Of a stretch of 64,000 nucleotides of DNA, positions 45,927 through 57,656 are shown in pieces. This DNA is from Enoplolaimus lenunculus. Taxonomy: Eukaryota > Nematoda > Enoplea > Enoplida > Thoracostomopsidae. Below the pieces are notes generated by a model. That model ran no database searches, had not been told where the DNA came from, and saw only the letters and a list, made by a program, of their open reading frames with translations. The stretch's first letter is position 1; every line of letters starts with the position of its first letter. The stretch is from the NCBI GenBank assembly GCA_030248215.1, contig JASANG010000773.1:1-64000 (forward strand), in the 5' to 3' direction. Position numbers and translations under genes: made by a program.

Positions 45927-48900
45927 CAACATCCCGACAAGGCGACGTGCCGAAGATGCTACAAGTCCATCAAGTAGTCCATGTCGTAATGGTCCTGGTA
46001 AACCCCGATCTCCAGCGTGCCAATACCGTCTTTTCCGGCCACCTTCAACAACTTCCGCCGCCGCAGCTTCAAGTTCTAACGGCACCCTGTTGTGTTCGCC
46101 GTACGATTCGCCAATGACTGTTGATCCACAGACGTTTCGATGCCTTGTTCAAGAAGTTACAGTGCTTAAAACGTTGTTATTTCGGCTTAAGCGAGTTCTG
46201 CAAGAAGTTAGTGGGGGTTTTATTTTGATTAGAGTTTGTGATACTCGATTGATTGGCGTACACAACAGGACAGATAAGCGAAAAAGGCTTTTGGCAGAAT
46301 TAAAAATAACCTGTTGGATTTCATAGTACAGAAAATCAAATTATACCATCCCGTCATAAAATGTCTGACAACATTCCTGATTTTATTCGCCCCCTAACAA
46401 TTATAGGCACAATTTTTCTAACCTATACTATAGTCGGACCTCATACAAAAATGTTTGCAGCGGAAAGCTTTACTCATACGAAATTTAATTGCAAAATTTT
46501 TGTATGAGGTCCGAATATAGTATAGGTTCGCAAAATTCTGCCTATAATTGTTAGGGTTTAGTTGTTGTGATTGCGTTCAATTGCAGCAAGCTGGATAAGA
46601 CGCACGCATGTGTGCCTTAACCTTTATCCGGCGTTAAAGTGGTTTGTTTAACTCAATTGTACTCAAGAATCAGATTTCAACTGGAGAGATAGAGTGATAT
46701 ATTCCCTTCCGTAAGTACTAGAGAGACAAGAAAAAACGTTTTAAGTTGTTGCAGAGTAACTTTCTGTTCTGGATCCTGGAGGTCAGAAATGTTCGTTACA
46801 TGACGAAGTATCGTCCCGAAGTTAAATCCTGGCTACGGCGCTGTCTACTGTTTTAAATTCGAAATGTTTTGTGTTCATTTGCAGGCAGATACTGTGAATC
46901 CATTTGAATCAGCGTTGTCAGGTCATAATAATAATATAAAGGTATGAATATTTTTTCGTATAATGTGAAATATAATTGAAATGTTTCTTGTTTCCTCCAA
47001 TCTCAGTGTTTACTCTTATCAACAAAGACACCAAACGAAGCCATGAAGTGTGCCACTCTTAACGTCTTTTGGATTTCGAATTATATGATTTGAAACTGGA
47101 ACGAAACTCTTGTAGACTTGAATTGTGTTGATGTTTAAACTTCGCGTTTAGGCATTTAATAATTTTTTATAAATTTCCCAATCGCCAACAAGTGTTAGTT
47201 TGTTGAAAGTGATTGGTAATTGATTTTTTGGTTTACTAAGAACTTGAGGTACTCAAAAATTAGGTATAGTATGGATAGCATCACAACTTCAACAAAACCA
47301 TAAGGAAAAATTTTAAATTTTAAATAAATATGCGTTTTCTAACAATTTGATTCCATAAATGTTGCCTATAATTAAATTCATTTCCATGCCACCATATCAA
47401 CTAATAATTTAACACCGAAAATGAAATTGAAGTTTCGTGTGGAGAGTAAAAATCTACATTTTCTAGACGGTATTTGTGAATTATTGCAAGTGATGCATGT
47501 ATTAATGTTGTAGTTTGTGTCGTAGAAAACGTACCTTCTGTGTATTGCAGAATGGGATAATCAGAAATATGCTTCGAGAATTGCCTGATTTTGATACGAA
47601 TACCGCAAGTGAATCGGTAAGAAAGTCTAATTTATGAATATACACGGTTGTTGTGCTCGCCGTGTGGAAAATTGCCGCAACCATTTCCAAGTAGAGTTTT
47701 GAAAATCGCTAGAAAGAAATTAGATTTGAAAACTTTTTCAATTTTCCACTGCTATCGATTTTTCAAACTCAAGTAGTTAAATGATAAAATCAGTTGGTGT
47801 CAATTTTACCACTTGCGATTTTTAATTCAACGGCAATGGGAAATTGCGTTTCCAAATTCAATTTCAATTTGGCCTTTACACTTCACTTACACATTGGGAA
47901 ATCGAAGGACAAGTATAACTAACCAATTGTCTAATCGTGACGAAATTAACAAAATTCATATCAGCTGAGCGAGCTGCGTCGAAGGATGTTTAAATCTGCG
48001 ATACCCTTCGACAAAATTGAATTGCTTTAGTGAGGAAAAACATGTATTTCGTGAAAATAACTATATTATTTGTATGGTTTAGAAAGATTCCGATCTGAAA
48101 CTTCAGATTGCTGTCTTACAGCAACAGCTTCTTGAAAAAGACCAAACGATTGAAACATTAAAAGGAAAACTGGTGAGTAACTGAGAGATGAAGTTGTTTC
48201 TACCACTACCCTTCATTCATAGCTGGAAAAAATATAAACCTAAATTGCAAAACGCGTAAATTTATTGCAGCTGTACTTTATTGTTTGTTTAAAACGCTAT
48301 TTTGCAAGAACTCTAAATTAATTCAGGAACACGATTTGTCTGTTATAATTCGAATGCAAGAAAACGTGGCATTCCACAGCGTCCCTTACGTGTAATTTTT
48401 ACAATTACAAGATATTACAATTTGAGAAGTAAACAACATTACAACAACCGTATCTACGATGCTGTAATCCAAATTGTCCTATTGTATTTTGTTCAGTTTT
48501 ACAGGCCGAATCCCAACGAAGTACTTCGAAAACAAGTAAAAAGACAAGAACGCAACAAAAATCTGAATCCGTGTTGAAAATAGCGAACGTAAGTTTTTTT
48601 AAATGATTTTGAAATGATTTCGCTATAATTGTACAATAAAAAGGTTTCACTTTAATACTGTTAGCGCGGAAGTTGCATTTGCATCCCGCATATGCAAACA
48701 TAAGCAAAACAAGTGTCGTGGCCGCATTTTATAATTTTCAAATTTTGGCATGACGGTACTTAAGACATAGAATTAGGCTTGGGTTTAGCCTAAGGATCGG
48801 CTTAAGCTTTTATGTAGGGTAGAGAATAAAAGCCGATACCAGATATAAAAGTTTGATTGCGTTTTGTTATACTTGGCGGCAAAATAGTTTGGACCACTGT

Positions 48901-49497
48901 ATATAACAGGGCCGTAGCAGCAGTATAAGCACAATAATAAAAGCTAAGCCTAGGCGTAAAAATGCGCTTAAAACTAATCCTATTAAGACAATAAGTAAAA
49001 ATTGTCTAAAGCTTAACTTTACTCTATTGCAGTCGCGCAGAAAAAACGTGTCCCGCCTCATCTTTACATGCGCCATAATTTGGATTGTTTTCAATACTAT
49101 ATGGTTGTGACGTAAATTTACCTTCTTGTAAGAATGACAATTTTGCGGCGAAACGGATAACAAGCGCCATGCTATCATTCGTCCTACGGCTCCCATCTGC
49201 GCCGGGCACCTGCCCCCAGGTCAACCAAACCGTATTGCTCTATGCACACTTATTTGGCTTATCACTTGTTTCGCTTGAGAGTTTTCCTCCGCCATTGTAT
49301 ATTGCGCTCCGATATGTGCCCCCTGTTTTTGAATAGCCTGCTACGTCTCAGGTTGATACCTTAAAATGGGCCCATCTTATAGACGAGGGATGGGGACTAG
49401 CTAGCATATTTAAACCAGCGCTTGATAACCAAAATTCATATTAATTGGTTCTGTTGTGTTTTTACAGGGCAACAATTCAAATGTTCCTTCGTCGTGA
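45927..49497 (+). CDS. Coiled-coil protein, tentatively CCSER-like, C-terminal exons
   Basis: Six exons join in consistent phase: 45927-46206, 46885-46941, 47551-47616, 48083-48172, 48505-48588 and 49468-49497 (stop TGA). The 5' end is missing. The 202 residues seen begin Ser/Pro/Ala-rich (SPSSSPCRNGPGKPRSP), then LVQEVTVLKTLLFRLKRVLQ, a leucine-patterned helix, then ADTVNPFESAL with an NPF motif, LRELPDFDTN, and a second coiled coil DSDLKLQIAVLQQQLLEKDQ with TIETLKGKL. The tail is basic and Ser/Lys-rich (STSKTSKKTRTQQKSES). The paired coiled coils after a Ser-rich region recall the coiled-coil serine-rich CCSER/FAM190 proteins (microtubule-linked), but this rests on memory of the family, not on an alignment. 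Introns hold MITEs at 46391 and 48891. That this is a real gene is much surer than its name. Confidence 0.72.
46391..46556. repeat. Palindromic MITE in intron, family I, 166 bp
   Basis: CCCTAACAATTATAGGCA and AACCTATACTATAGTCGG with ACCTCATACAAAAAT on the left pair with ATTTTTGTATGAGGTCCGA, ATAGTATAGGTT and CCTATAATTGTTAGGG on the right. The arms are about 60 bp with a 45-bp loop and pair almost fully. It lies in the first intron seen of the coiled-coil gene. Confidence 0.82.
48891..49074. mobile_element. Family H MITE in intron, 184 bp
   Basis: GGACCACTGTATATAACAGG to TCATCTTTACATGCGCC. It holds GCTAAGCCTAGGCG and the family motif AGCTTAACTTTACTCTATTG. ATAGTTTG-like flanks (AATAGTTT, ATAATTTG) are a decayed target duplication. 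It lies in the last intron of the coiled-coil gene. Confidence 0.75.
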
Positions 49498-49849
49498 CAT
49501 TGAAGAGTGTTGATTTGCTTTTACATTATTTGGATTGTGGACCGTCGCAACGTTGCTGCACTGCACCTGTCGTTTACTAGCCTGGCAGTAGCAAATACTG
49601 TACCCGGTGATATTAATTAAAGACTGCTTTTATACGCAAACCCGTGAAAACGAGCTCAAAATGATAACTTAACGCGATATGTTTCAGACGCTTAAGAACA
49701 CAGTCAACTGCGCTGTATTACGTCAAATGTGAAGTTGATCTGAACTGTGTATTCTAAATGTGAATTTTAGTGTGGACAAAGTTCATTGTCATTAAATTTA
49801 GCAGGTTCTACAGGAAATTCGTGTTGAAACTGTATTAAAAAGGTAAGCC

Positions 49850-50360
49850 AATGTATATATAGTATAGGGCCGTAACAGTAGTTTATGTAGGCATATTCCT
49901 AAGCTTAAGAAGTGTATTCGGTATCTTAAAGCACACCTGTGCCGCCGCCGTTTGACCTTCCATTAATTCATACTTTATTAGCACCAGAAGATTATACGGT
50001 CCTGTTGAATATCATATGATGTTCGTTTTAATTTTAGAATATCATATGATATTCGCATAATTGTCCCACAGTGTCACGTGTACATACACTCTTTACGCAT
50101 TGAACACCTCAGAGCAGTGGTTTGTAAGCTGTCATATGACATTCGAGTTTTCTCTGTTGACCCGTATAAGAGCCCGAGGATTAACGTTGATGTCGAATCA
50201 ACATGAGCAAACCGTGACCCGCCAGCACCAGCTATAACGTGAATCCCACGCCAGCACCAGCTATAACGTGAATCCCGCATAATCCTACGTTAAAAAATTA
50301 GTTTAAAGCTTAAGTTTACTCTATTGCGGCCCAGCAAAAACGTTCCGCCACTGATCTTAC
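49850..50360. repeat. Family H copy split by foreign sequence
   Basis: The left part at 49850-49912 (TATAGGGCCGTAACAGTAG, GGCATATTCCTAAGCTTAAG) and the right part at 50281-50360 (AGCTTAAGTTTACTCTATTG, ACGTTCCGCCACTGATCTT) are in family order. The 370 bp between holds an inverted pair around AATATCATATGAT (50007-50055) and a 27-bp direct repeat (GCCAGCACCAGCTATAACG onward) at 50220-50277. Confidence 0.55.
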
Positions 50361-50464
50361 CTTTGGCGAAAAGGTACAACATTTCGAACTCTTCCTTATT
50401 TCGCTGCGACGCAACTTGTAGATTTGATTTAACTTGGAAAGATATACACAGTATACCTCTGTGG

Positions 50465-50660
50465 CAGGGTGCAACCGCTCCAGGTGACAGTTCGGCTTTC
50501 TGTTTCGGTTCCGGTTGCATTTTCGCCGAAAGTTCCGGCAGTTTCGGTGGTGAAACTTCCACTGCTTTTGTATTGTTCGGTGCCCAGCGCATTTATTTTA
50601 AGAGTGTAAACTATATATATACTGGCTTCCGGAATCGACGTCCATTTCCGAGTCGGAACG
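50465..50660. repeat. Family A fragment
   Basis: CAGGGTGCAACCGCTCC followed by TTCGGTTCCGGTTGC and GCCGAAAGTTCCGG. No clean right end is visible before the next copy at 50681. Confidence 0.55.
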
Positions 50661-50680
50661 AGATATTTTTGCATATACAC

Positions 50681-51040
50681 CAGGATGCAACCGGATGTGA
50701 AAAATACGGGAGCCGGAGGTCAACAAAACTTGCCGGAGCCGGAGGAGAGGCGAAATTAGGTAGTAAAAATGAAGATTAACTAGTTAATTTTAGCCAATAT
50801 CTGAAAGATCGTTAAATGGTTTATTTTTACGGTAATTTTCTGCAAAATTTAAGAAATTCTTCTCAAAAAAATTGTGACAAAGTAAAACGAAGCGAGTTAA
50901 ACAGATAAATTTTGCAAAATTATGCATAATTTTACTACCGAAATTGCCGGGACCTCCGGCAAAAATTCTACCGGAGTCGGAGGCATAGCCCGAGGCCGAT
51001 TTTCTGCCAGAGCCGGAGACAGATCTCCGGTTGTATCCTA
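50681..51040. mobile_element. Family A hAT-type MITE, 360 bp
   Basis: CAGGATGCAACCGGATGTG at the left, ATCTCCGGTTGTATCCTA at the right, with many GCCGGAG and CTCCGGC repeats. ATATACAC flanks it exactly on both sides (50673-50680 and 51041-51048), a perfect 8-bp target duplication. Confidence 0.9.
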
Positions 51041-51284
51041 ATATACACCAATTTTATAAGCAATGTGGTCCAGAAAAGATAAAGAAATAATGTTTGCGTC
51101 CCTAGTACGCTCATTGCAATCCAATTAAACAAAGCGCTGTATTAAAAGTATGAAAAATGCAACAATCAAGTCAATTTTTCATTGAGCTGCTATCTTTCAA
51201 CGTTGACTACGACGAAAAGCTATAGTTCAAATCGTAAAGGATAAGCTGATCAAACAATCATTTGACTTTTTGGTCTATGTTATG

Positions 51285-51585
51285 AACAAAGATGTTTTTC
51301 TGTGAGACTGGAATAGAGTAAGCTTCAGGTTTACACTAATTTTGGCCCATGTATAGAACAGGCCGGATCGTTTCCTACGCCGCTGTAATAGAGTCTGTTT
51401 AAGCTTTAGACTAACTTTTTTGCTTAAGTAGGCTTTTAGGAACAGGAATAGGCTTAGGAAAAGGGTCATTCGAATGGTTTGCTTAGGCTTAGGAATATGC
51501 TTATGCTACTGTTCCGGCTCTGTTCTATACATAGGCCCTAATTTTTTTGCTTAGGCTTAGGTATAAGATAAGCTCGGCCGACTTG
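51285..51585. mobile_element. Family H element nested inside another family H element
   Basis: The inner copy, 51344-51537, runs from GGCCCATGTATAGAACAGG to CTGTTCTATACATAGGCC and is flanked by CTAATTTT on both sides (51336-51343 and 51538-51545), a perfect 8-bp duplication. The outer sequence reads TTTTTCTGTGAGACTGGAAT and AGAGTAAGCTT on the left and TTTTTTTGCTTAGGCTTAGG on the right, which is the interior of the same family in the same orientation. The inner copy carries TTAGGC hexamers. Confidence 0.85.
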
Positions 51586-51795
51586 TTTAACTTCACGACG
51601 ACTGTTGGCGCTTTACTTAAATGACTGTCTTACATAAAACAGAATGCTCCAAAACCAAAACATATACAACGTACAACACTAAATATACAGTTAACTCCCA
51701 TGCATGAGATGGGCTAAAAATAAAGCAGAATAAACAACTCTAGCCGGAGCAACTCTACTGATGATCAATTGTTTATAAAGTGTTTATTAGGTACC

Positions 51796-52203
51796 AGGGT
51801 AACAGGATATCCGTTTATGGAAAAATCGATGCCTGCCTCAATTTCAGAAAACACCGTTATTGTGTTATTCTGCGTTCATAGATTGTTGTAAATCACTGCA
51901 GCTGTTTAAGTTAAGACAAAACCGGCACAACTCTTAAAAATTATTTTCAGTTTGCTAAATTTATCAGTAATCTGCTAAAATGTTGTCAAAAAATTGTTTT
52001 TCAGCTCGTTTTTGAGAAATAATGACAGCTATACAATTTTCAAAATTGTCCTAAAAGTTGCAAACTCCTTGAGCAGCATACAACTTTCATAAAAATAGGA
52101 AACCCTTCACTTCCGACATTGCCAGAACCCCCTGCAAAAATTCTATCGAAACTGGAGGTCGATTTTCTGCCGGAACCAGACGAAGCCCTCGGTTGTACTA
52201 TGG
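51796..52203. repeat. Decayed family A copy
   Basis: CAGGGTAACAGGATATCC at the left and CCTCGGTTGTACTATGG at the right. The interior has GCCAGAACCCCCTGC and TTTTCTGCCGGAACC, as in the 50681 copy. Flanks are not informative. Confidence 0.5.
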
Positions 52204-52647
52204 TTTACATCCCAATGGCTGGTTTCAAAAATTGAACAGTAGGTATTTCATAAAAATTAATGATTAAGAAAGAAATATCCAACGTTCAAATATCAGCGTC
52301 TACTGTTGGTTTGAAATTTTAGGTCAGTTCCGCAAGCGTTGCACTGGCGAAAGTACAGTATCTAGGCTCCCTACCAACTTAACCAAAATTTGCTATTTTA
52401 TACATTTTGAGGCCCTGTGTCGCAATTCCTATGGCTATGCTAGGCGTCCTTTGGCACTTAAAATTTTTTACATATTCAACGATTACGAAAATCAACGTTG
52501 TAAAGCATTTTAGAACTATGTATTGCAAATATATAGCGACTCCTCAGAATAATTCTCTCCATACTAAAAATTATTAAGACTATACCTTTTGAACCGTTAT
52601 GTGTCGTGAACAAAATAGTGCCGCGGAACTCAGCTTATCGAATTCTA

Positions 52648-52867
52648 CACTGCAAAAAATGGTGAGTCAAACTGACTCTCCCTGAAATAGGCTTTTTCGG
52701 ACTACACAAACTGAGTCGAATTCGACTCCGTCAGAGTCAAATTTGACTCACTGAGCGACTCATTGAGTAGACTTTGACTCTGGCGGAGTCGAATTTTGAC
52801 TCAGTTTGTGTAGTCCGGAAAGGCCTCTTTCGGAGAGAGTCAATTTGACTCACCATTTGTTGCAGTG
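52648..52867. repeat. Family D palindromic MITE, 220 bp, TA-flanked
   Basis: CACTGCAAAAAATGGTGAGTC at the left and GACTCACCATTTGTTGCAGTG at the right, with TA outside each. It is a near-perfect palindrome with repeated GAGTCRAATTYGACTC motifs, and the centre at CACTGAGCGACTCATTGAG carries a small extra duplication compared with 38093. Confidence 0.9.
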
Positions 52868-54111
52868 TATATAATAGGCTACCTTTCTTTTAAGAGGTCC
52901 ATATGTCGCACCGTTGCCGGTTGCACTTGTGCACTTACCTTTGCCGGTGGCACTTATCTACGCTATCTTATTTAAATTTGCTCACTCGCCTAAATCGAAT
53001 TCCCTCCTACAAGGGTTGAACGAATGTTGCTTCTTACAGTCCCTATCCAACTCAGAATACAATAATAAACAGACGACTGTCATTTGAAAACTTTGGCATC
53101 CATAAACATTGAGCAAAGAAATACATATTAACTTACAAGATACACATCATCCCGTCGTGGACAATTTTGCACAACAGCCAACACGCAAATCGAGACACAA
53201 CAAATATACCTATTATACAATCAAATAGCACTCATTCGAAAGACAAAATATATGTGGACTCGCTAAGGGTTGCAGTGCTTTGTTATGCCAGTATCACCAT
53301 ATTCCTAAGCCTAACCTAAGCGTAAACATGAGCTTATGCATGAGACCAAGTCTATGTCTTAGCCTAAGCTAAATCTATTGCAGTCCATCTCCTGATCTTT
53401 ACATGAGCAAATTTGATACACAAGGGCCTAACCATAGTGATTAATGCGTACTCGAAAAAAGCCTAGTTCTGTCAAATTTGAGAAATACCAGAATTACGCG
53501 TGCACCTATAATGGGAGATAAAATGATTTTATAATAACTCAAGCAACGTTAACGGACTTAGCAAGATGCAACGAACTTCATGAAAGTTAGTTGCATTAGA
53601 CACAAAACGGTTTTTGACAAAAACACATAAGTAGCACTAATAATTGCTGGCTAAACTGATTGTTGCTAGCACAAGTAATACTTTGGCTTTATATAGAACA
53701 TTCTGTCCCAAAAGGGACAGTAGCTGGTTTGTAGAGACTTGACTGAATTACTCAGTAAAGGCAATTATGTCATTACAAAGCTATCCGCAGTAGCTCAAAA
53801 TCAGTGCAGATTTCACAAACCTTGGGTAATTTAAAATCCTTGTTGAAAATCTCTTACTTAAGACAAAGCTACAAATCCTGAGCATACTCTTCATTTCAAT
53901 TATAATTCTGCTTAAGTCATGTCTGCGCATTCCAGCCAATATGTACTTCCACATATCAATGAATGATGTAATAAATTCAAATAAAAGTAATAATTATTAA
54001 AGCTTGACTTTAAAGCGTATTAATATCATGAATTGTCGATTTCAGTCACATTTTTGCCACATCCCATACATATTCCCTAAAACATAAGCAAACGATATCA
54101 TATCGTAACGA
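52868..54111. other. Spacer with family H debris
   Basis: 53275-53410 (CCATATTCCTAAGCCTAACC, AAATCTATTGCAGTCC, CTGATCTTTACATGAGC) is a decayed family H copy. No gene was recognised. Confidence 0.45.
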
Positions 54112-54497
54112 CAGGGATCGGCGGTATCATTCTCGGCATCGGCTGGTCTTTTTGAGTCTCGACCCGAACTTAAAACTCCAAAGTCAAGTTTTTACTTTTT
54201 TATGCTCAAGGTTAACAACTAACGAATATCTGTTATACTACTCGATGTTTAAACGAAAAATAATATTCCGCACGGCTGTTAGCTTGATTTTTTTAGTTAA
54301 TCAGCAATCTTAGCAGACATAAGTTACTACTCTGAAACATGAAATACATTCGAAAACGCGCTCAAAACCTTTGTTTAAAAAATAATTTTCATTGCCGGTA
54401 ACGGTCCAAAAAAATTAACCGAGACTTACAGCCTCAGTTTCGATAGATCAGGCCTCGGATCTATGTTTTAAACCAAAACCGTCCGTCCCCGGTCAAC
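54112..54497. repeat. Family F relative, 386 bp
   Basis: CAGGGATCGGCGGTATC at the left and AAAACCGTCCGTCCCCGG at the right, with GAGTCTCGACC and CCGAGACTTACAGCCTC inside. The ends are only weakly complementary. Confidence 0.45.
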
Positions 54498-55612
54498 AAA
54501 GCAGCATTATATCAAATAAAGCTACTCAAAACGTATAAATCTCTAACAGTGTTCAAAGCCTAAGTACTACACGAAACAGTCACATTAGTACTCATTCTAA
54601 ACGTACCATAGTAAAACTTTCAAAATTAGCACCAAAACGCTACTGAACCACAACTTCACTAAAAGCAAAATTAAAAGACACATTACGGATTCGAAACCAA
54701 CGAACGGCATAATTCTCACGACTGAGCACGCGGGTAAAGTGTGTATTAAACAAATCAGGGAAGTGACATAAGAAAAACAGTACAGCGACACTAAAATGCT
54801 ACAAGCAAAAATAAACTGATCATCTTCAGTTGTAAAGAGAAGCTGAACTGAACGACAGACATAATATGCTTGTGTTGCAATTCAATTATTCAAAGCACAA
54901 TAAAATGACACGTATAAATTCATTGAGACTAAACGATAAAGTGTATTTTGCTAATCTAATTATTCAATAAATGGGCGTAGTTATTTATGATTGTGAAAAG
55001 GAAGCTATGTTCTGTATAAATTTCGAACGGGGATGTTTTGTGTTACCAACTGAAAACGTTCTTAAAACTCTGGACAAAAATCCCAAAAATATAGGTTTGT
55101 TGGCGGCGTGATATTAGTTAATACAAAGCAAAAGGGTAAGCAACAAGCCGATATGCCATTATGCTCCACAACAACTAGCGTAAATCAGGTCTTTATTACT
55201 CTTGCAGTGAACTAAGGCGACCATAGCTGCATAGCTTACTAAGCTTAAGCCTACACAAAGCTTAAACCTTGCCTTAATCCTATGCCGAAGCCTAAACTTC
55301 CCAAACTCAAGTTCCACAATCAGTCTGTCTCGCAATGCAATGGGCAAACCACTATAATTAATATATGCCGTATATAAGATGCCGCGCTCAAAATTATGCT
55401 CCATTTCACAACTCAAAAACGGTCATGTACGCTACAGGAGGTGTAACAATACTGCTGATTTCTTAATTTTTGAGAGGAGTCTTCGTTATGTGAAAACTGT
55501 ATGTTGAATCAAGCTTGGTGCACGCCAGTTTTTGTGGGTATAAGCACGTATTAAAGGTCGATGTGGTACAAAACTGATGCCATATACAATAAGGGTTGAG
55601 CTGCGATTTGAC
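54498..55612. other. Spacer
   Basis: 55240-55310 carries TTAGGC-like hexamers on the reverse strand (AAGCCTACAC, AATCCTATGCCGAAGCC). Minus-strand open frames at 54597-54791 and 55159-55416 have no recognised motif. Confidence 0.35.
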
Positions 55613-55790
55613 CAGGGTGCAACCGGAGTTTAAAATATCAAAAACAGAACTAGAAAACAATATTGGTACCAGATGGTGAAAAACAGCTGTCACCGAAACA
55701 TTAATTTTAGCATTCATAATTTTACTAAGACTACCAACATATGACCTATATATTATTTCCTACCGAAATCTGAATTCCGGTTACACTCTG
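55613..55790. mobile_element. Family A MITE, 178 bp
   Basis: CAGGGTGCAACCGGAGTT at the left, TGAATTCCGGTTACACTCTG at the right. The flanks GATTTGAC and GGTTTGAG match at six of eight bases, a decayed target duplication. Confidence 0.82.
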
Positions 55791-56539
55791 GGTTTGAGTA
55801 CTTTCGACCGCTCAGACACAAGAAGTGAAAATCGATCAGTAAAAAAATTAGCGAAAACAAAACACACATACATCTGTAAACTGGAAACCGTGCTTTCGGG
55901 ACACTTTGTATCGAGCTTATAATGGCACCGTTTGTGAGACAGTGTAAGGCATTCTGAAATAAGCGATTGCATGCACAGCTGCAAAATCGATTTTAAATTT
56001 GTTTTGCGTCAAGTCAGCTAAATGTGGACTGAAATCAAGACAAAACACTACGACATCGAATAACCGTAGTTCACCGGCGCACATAAAAGGGAACACCCTT
56101 GCCTAGAATCCCGACACAGATCAACACCACGATTTTGTGTTAAAGTTAAGCAGAAATTTTTGGATCCGCCACTGTCGTAGCTGAGCCAAAACTGTAAAGA
56201 TAAATAAAACTAAGGTGCTTCGCTAGCTATCTTTATTTATATTAAAACAACAACAGAAACTTATAAAATTATCGATAAAACATCAAAATACACCAAAATT
56301 CGTTTACCTCTGCACTGATACGCTTGTTTTCCAAACGCCCGAACAATATTTCGTCCACAAACGTTACACTGAATTGCACTAAAACGAATCTAGCTATGAC
56401 AATCACGAAACATCAATTTAATTGAATGACACATAGTAGCTAGTAAATATTTTCTAGAGATAGCATCCCTATTGATTTTTCTGACAATCGACAATAGCTA
56501 ATTAAGTTATTTAAATTATGTAACCTTGCAATAGGGTAT
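55791..56539. other. Spacer with a family L right end
   Basis: 56145-56178 (AGCAGAAATTTTTGGATCC and GCCACTG) is a family L-type terminus. The rest is AT-rich and unrecognised. Confidence 0.35.
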
Positions 56540-56935
56540 CTAAATTCTAAGCCGTTCTTAGCTACCGGGTGATTTGAATATGGTTAAGCCTAAATTTGGA
56601 ATTATTACGTTATTTCAATAATTACTTACAAAGGATATAATTGCAGTAGTAAAAGTTTTTCGATGCGAGGAATGTGAATTTAATATTTCACAAGTCTCCA
56701 AAACAGAAAGCGAATAGCTAGCCACTTACTAATGAGCATATTAACTTAATAACTGGTTTAACCTAAATTTGTATTTTTAATTATTACAATCGTTATTAGG
56801 ATTACAGGCGACTTGATTTCAGTACAAAAAGCTTTTGGTGCGCGAGGAATCTTAATAAATTGTCTAAAACATCAATAAGAGATAAATAAATAACTATCTA
56901 CTAACTAATTATCATATTAGCTATGCTACTGTGGC
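56540..56935. repeat. Degenerate third copy of the dimeric 331-bp core
   Basis: GTTAAGCCTAAATTTGG, ATTTCAATAATTA, GATGCGAGGAATGTGAAT, AAGTCTCCAAAACAGA and, one unit later, GGTGCGCGAGGAATCTTAAT follow the order of the 9738 and 15913 elements. The GAGCGAAGC and ACTACGACTGG ends are absent. Confidence 0.55.
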
Positions 56936-57656
56936 AATTTGGAATAATGTTAATTATAATTTTATAAGCGTTTGTGGGCTATTGGCTTTAATATTAGCAG
57001 GATACTCAGTAATTAGAATATTAACCATTCCAATTATTGCATTTGAGCATACTGTCATTAAGTGGGTCCGAGCTACGCCTTATATACTTAGTTTACACAT
57101 CGTCACCACTTACCTGGACAGTCGAATGGCAACAAAAATATGTTCGTTATGAATGTGAAGTTTCTTTCCACGTTTCATTAACTTTCGCGATGCAGGATTG
57201 CCTAACATACTTGGAGGAATCAAATAATATCTAGAATAATAATGCACATGTTATTGAAATCAATATTAACACGCAAAATTATTATCTATAGCATCGATAA
57301 TTTTCCCCAAATTGTGTAATAATGAAAAATCTTCCACCGAAAAATTCAAGTCGACCAATTAGCAAACATTAACGGAAGATCTACGCCAGATGCTAAAATA
57401 GATAGATAGGTAGGTAAATACTAAGAGACCTTTGGTCCATTGTCTTAAAACGTTTTAATCTCCATTGATTCTTTATTGCTGATGAGAATCTCAATTTTGC
57501 TGTTATAAGCCTGTTGAGCTTAAGTTTGAAAATGTCAAATCACGCAAAGTATGCCAGCAACTAAGAAACCATAACATAATAACCGACAACAAATCCTAAC
57601 TGAAAATTTAACAATAAGTATGTAGCTTTTAGCTTCTCAATTTAAATGCTTGTCAA
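56936..57656. other. 3' flank of the C2-domain gene
   Basis: A 73-codon plus-strand frame (56931-57152) lacks motifs. AATAAA on the minus strand at 57477-57472 lies 180 bases past the stop of the C2-domain gene and is a plausible poly(A) signal. Confidence 0.4.
57472..57477 (-). promoter_or_regulatory. Candidate poly(A) signal of the C2-domain gene
   Basis: AATAAA on the minus strand, 180 bases downstream of the TAA stop at 57657. No other AATAAA was noted closer to it. Confidence 0.35.

Noticed and set aside
54597-54791. Hydrophobic 64-codon minus-strand frame resembling a membrane protein
   Set aside because: Leu/Val-rich frames arise by chance from AT-rich antisense sequence; no start or splice support.
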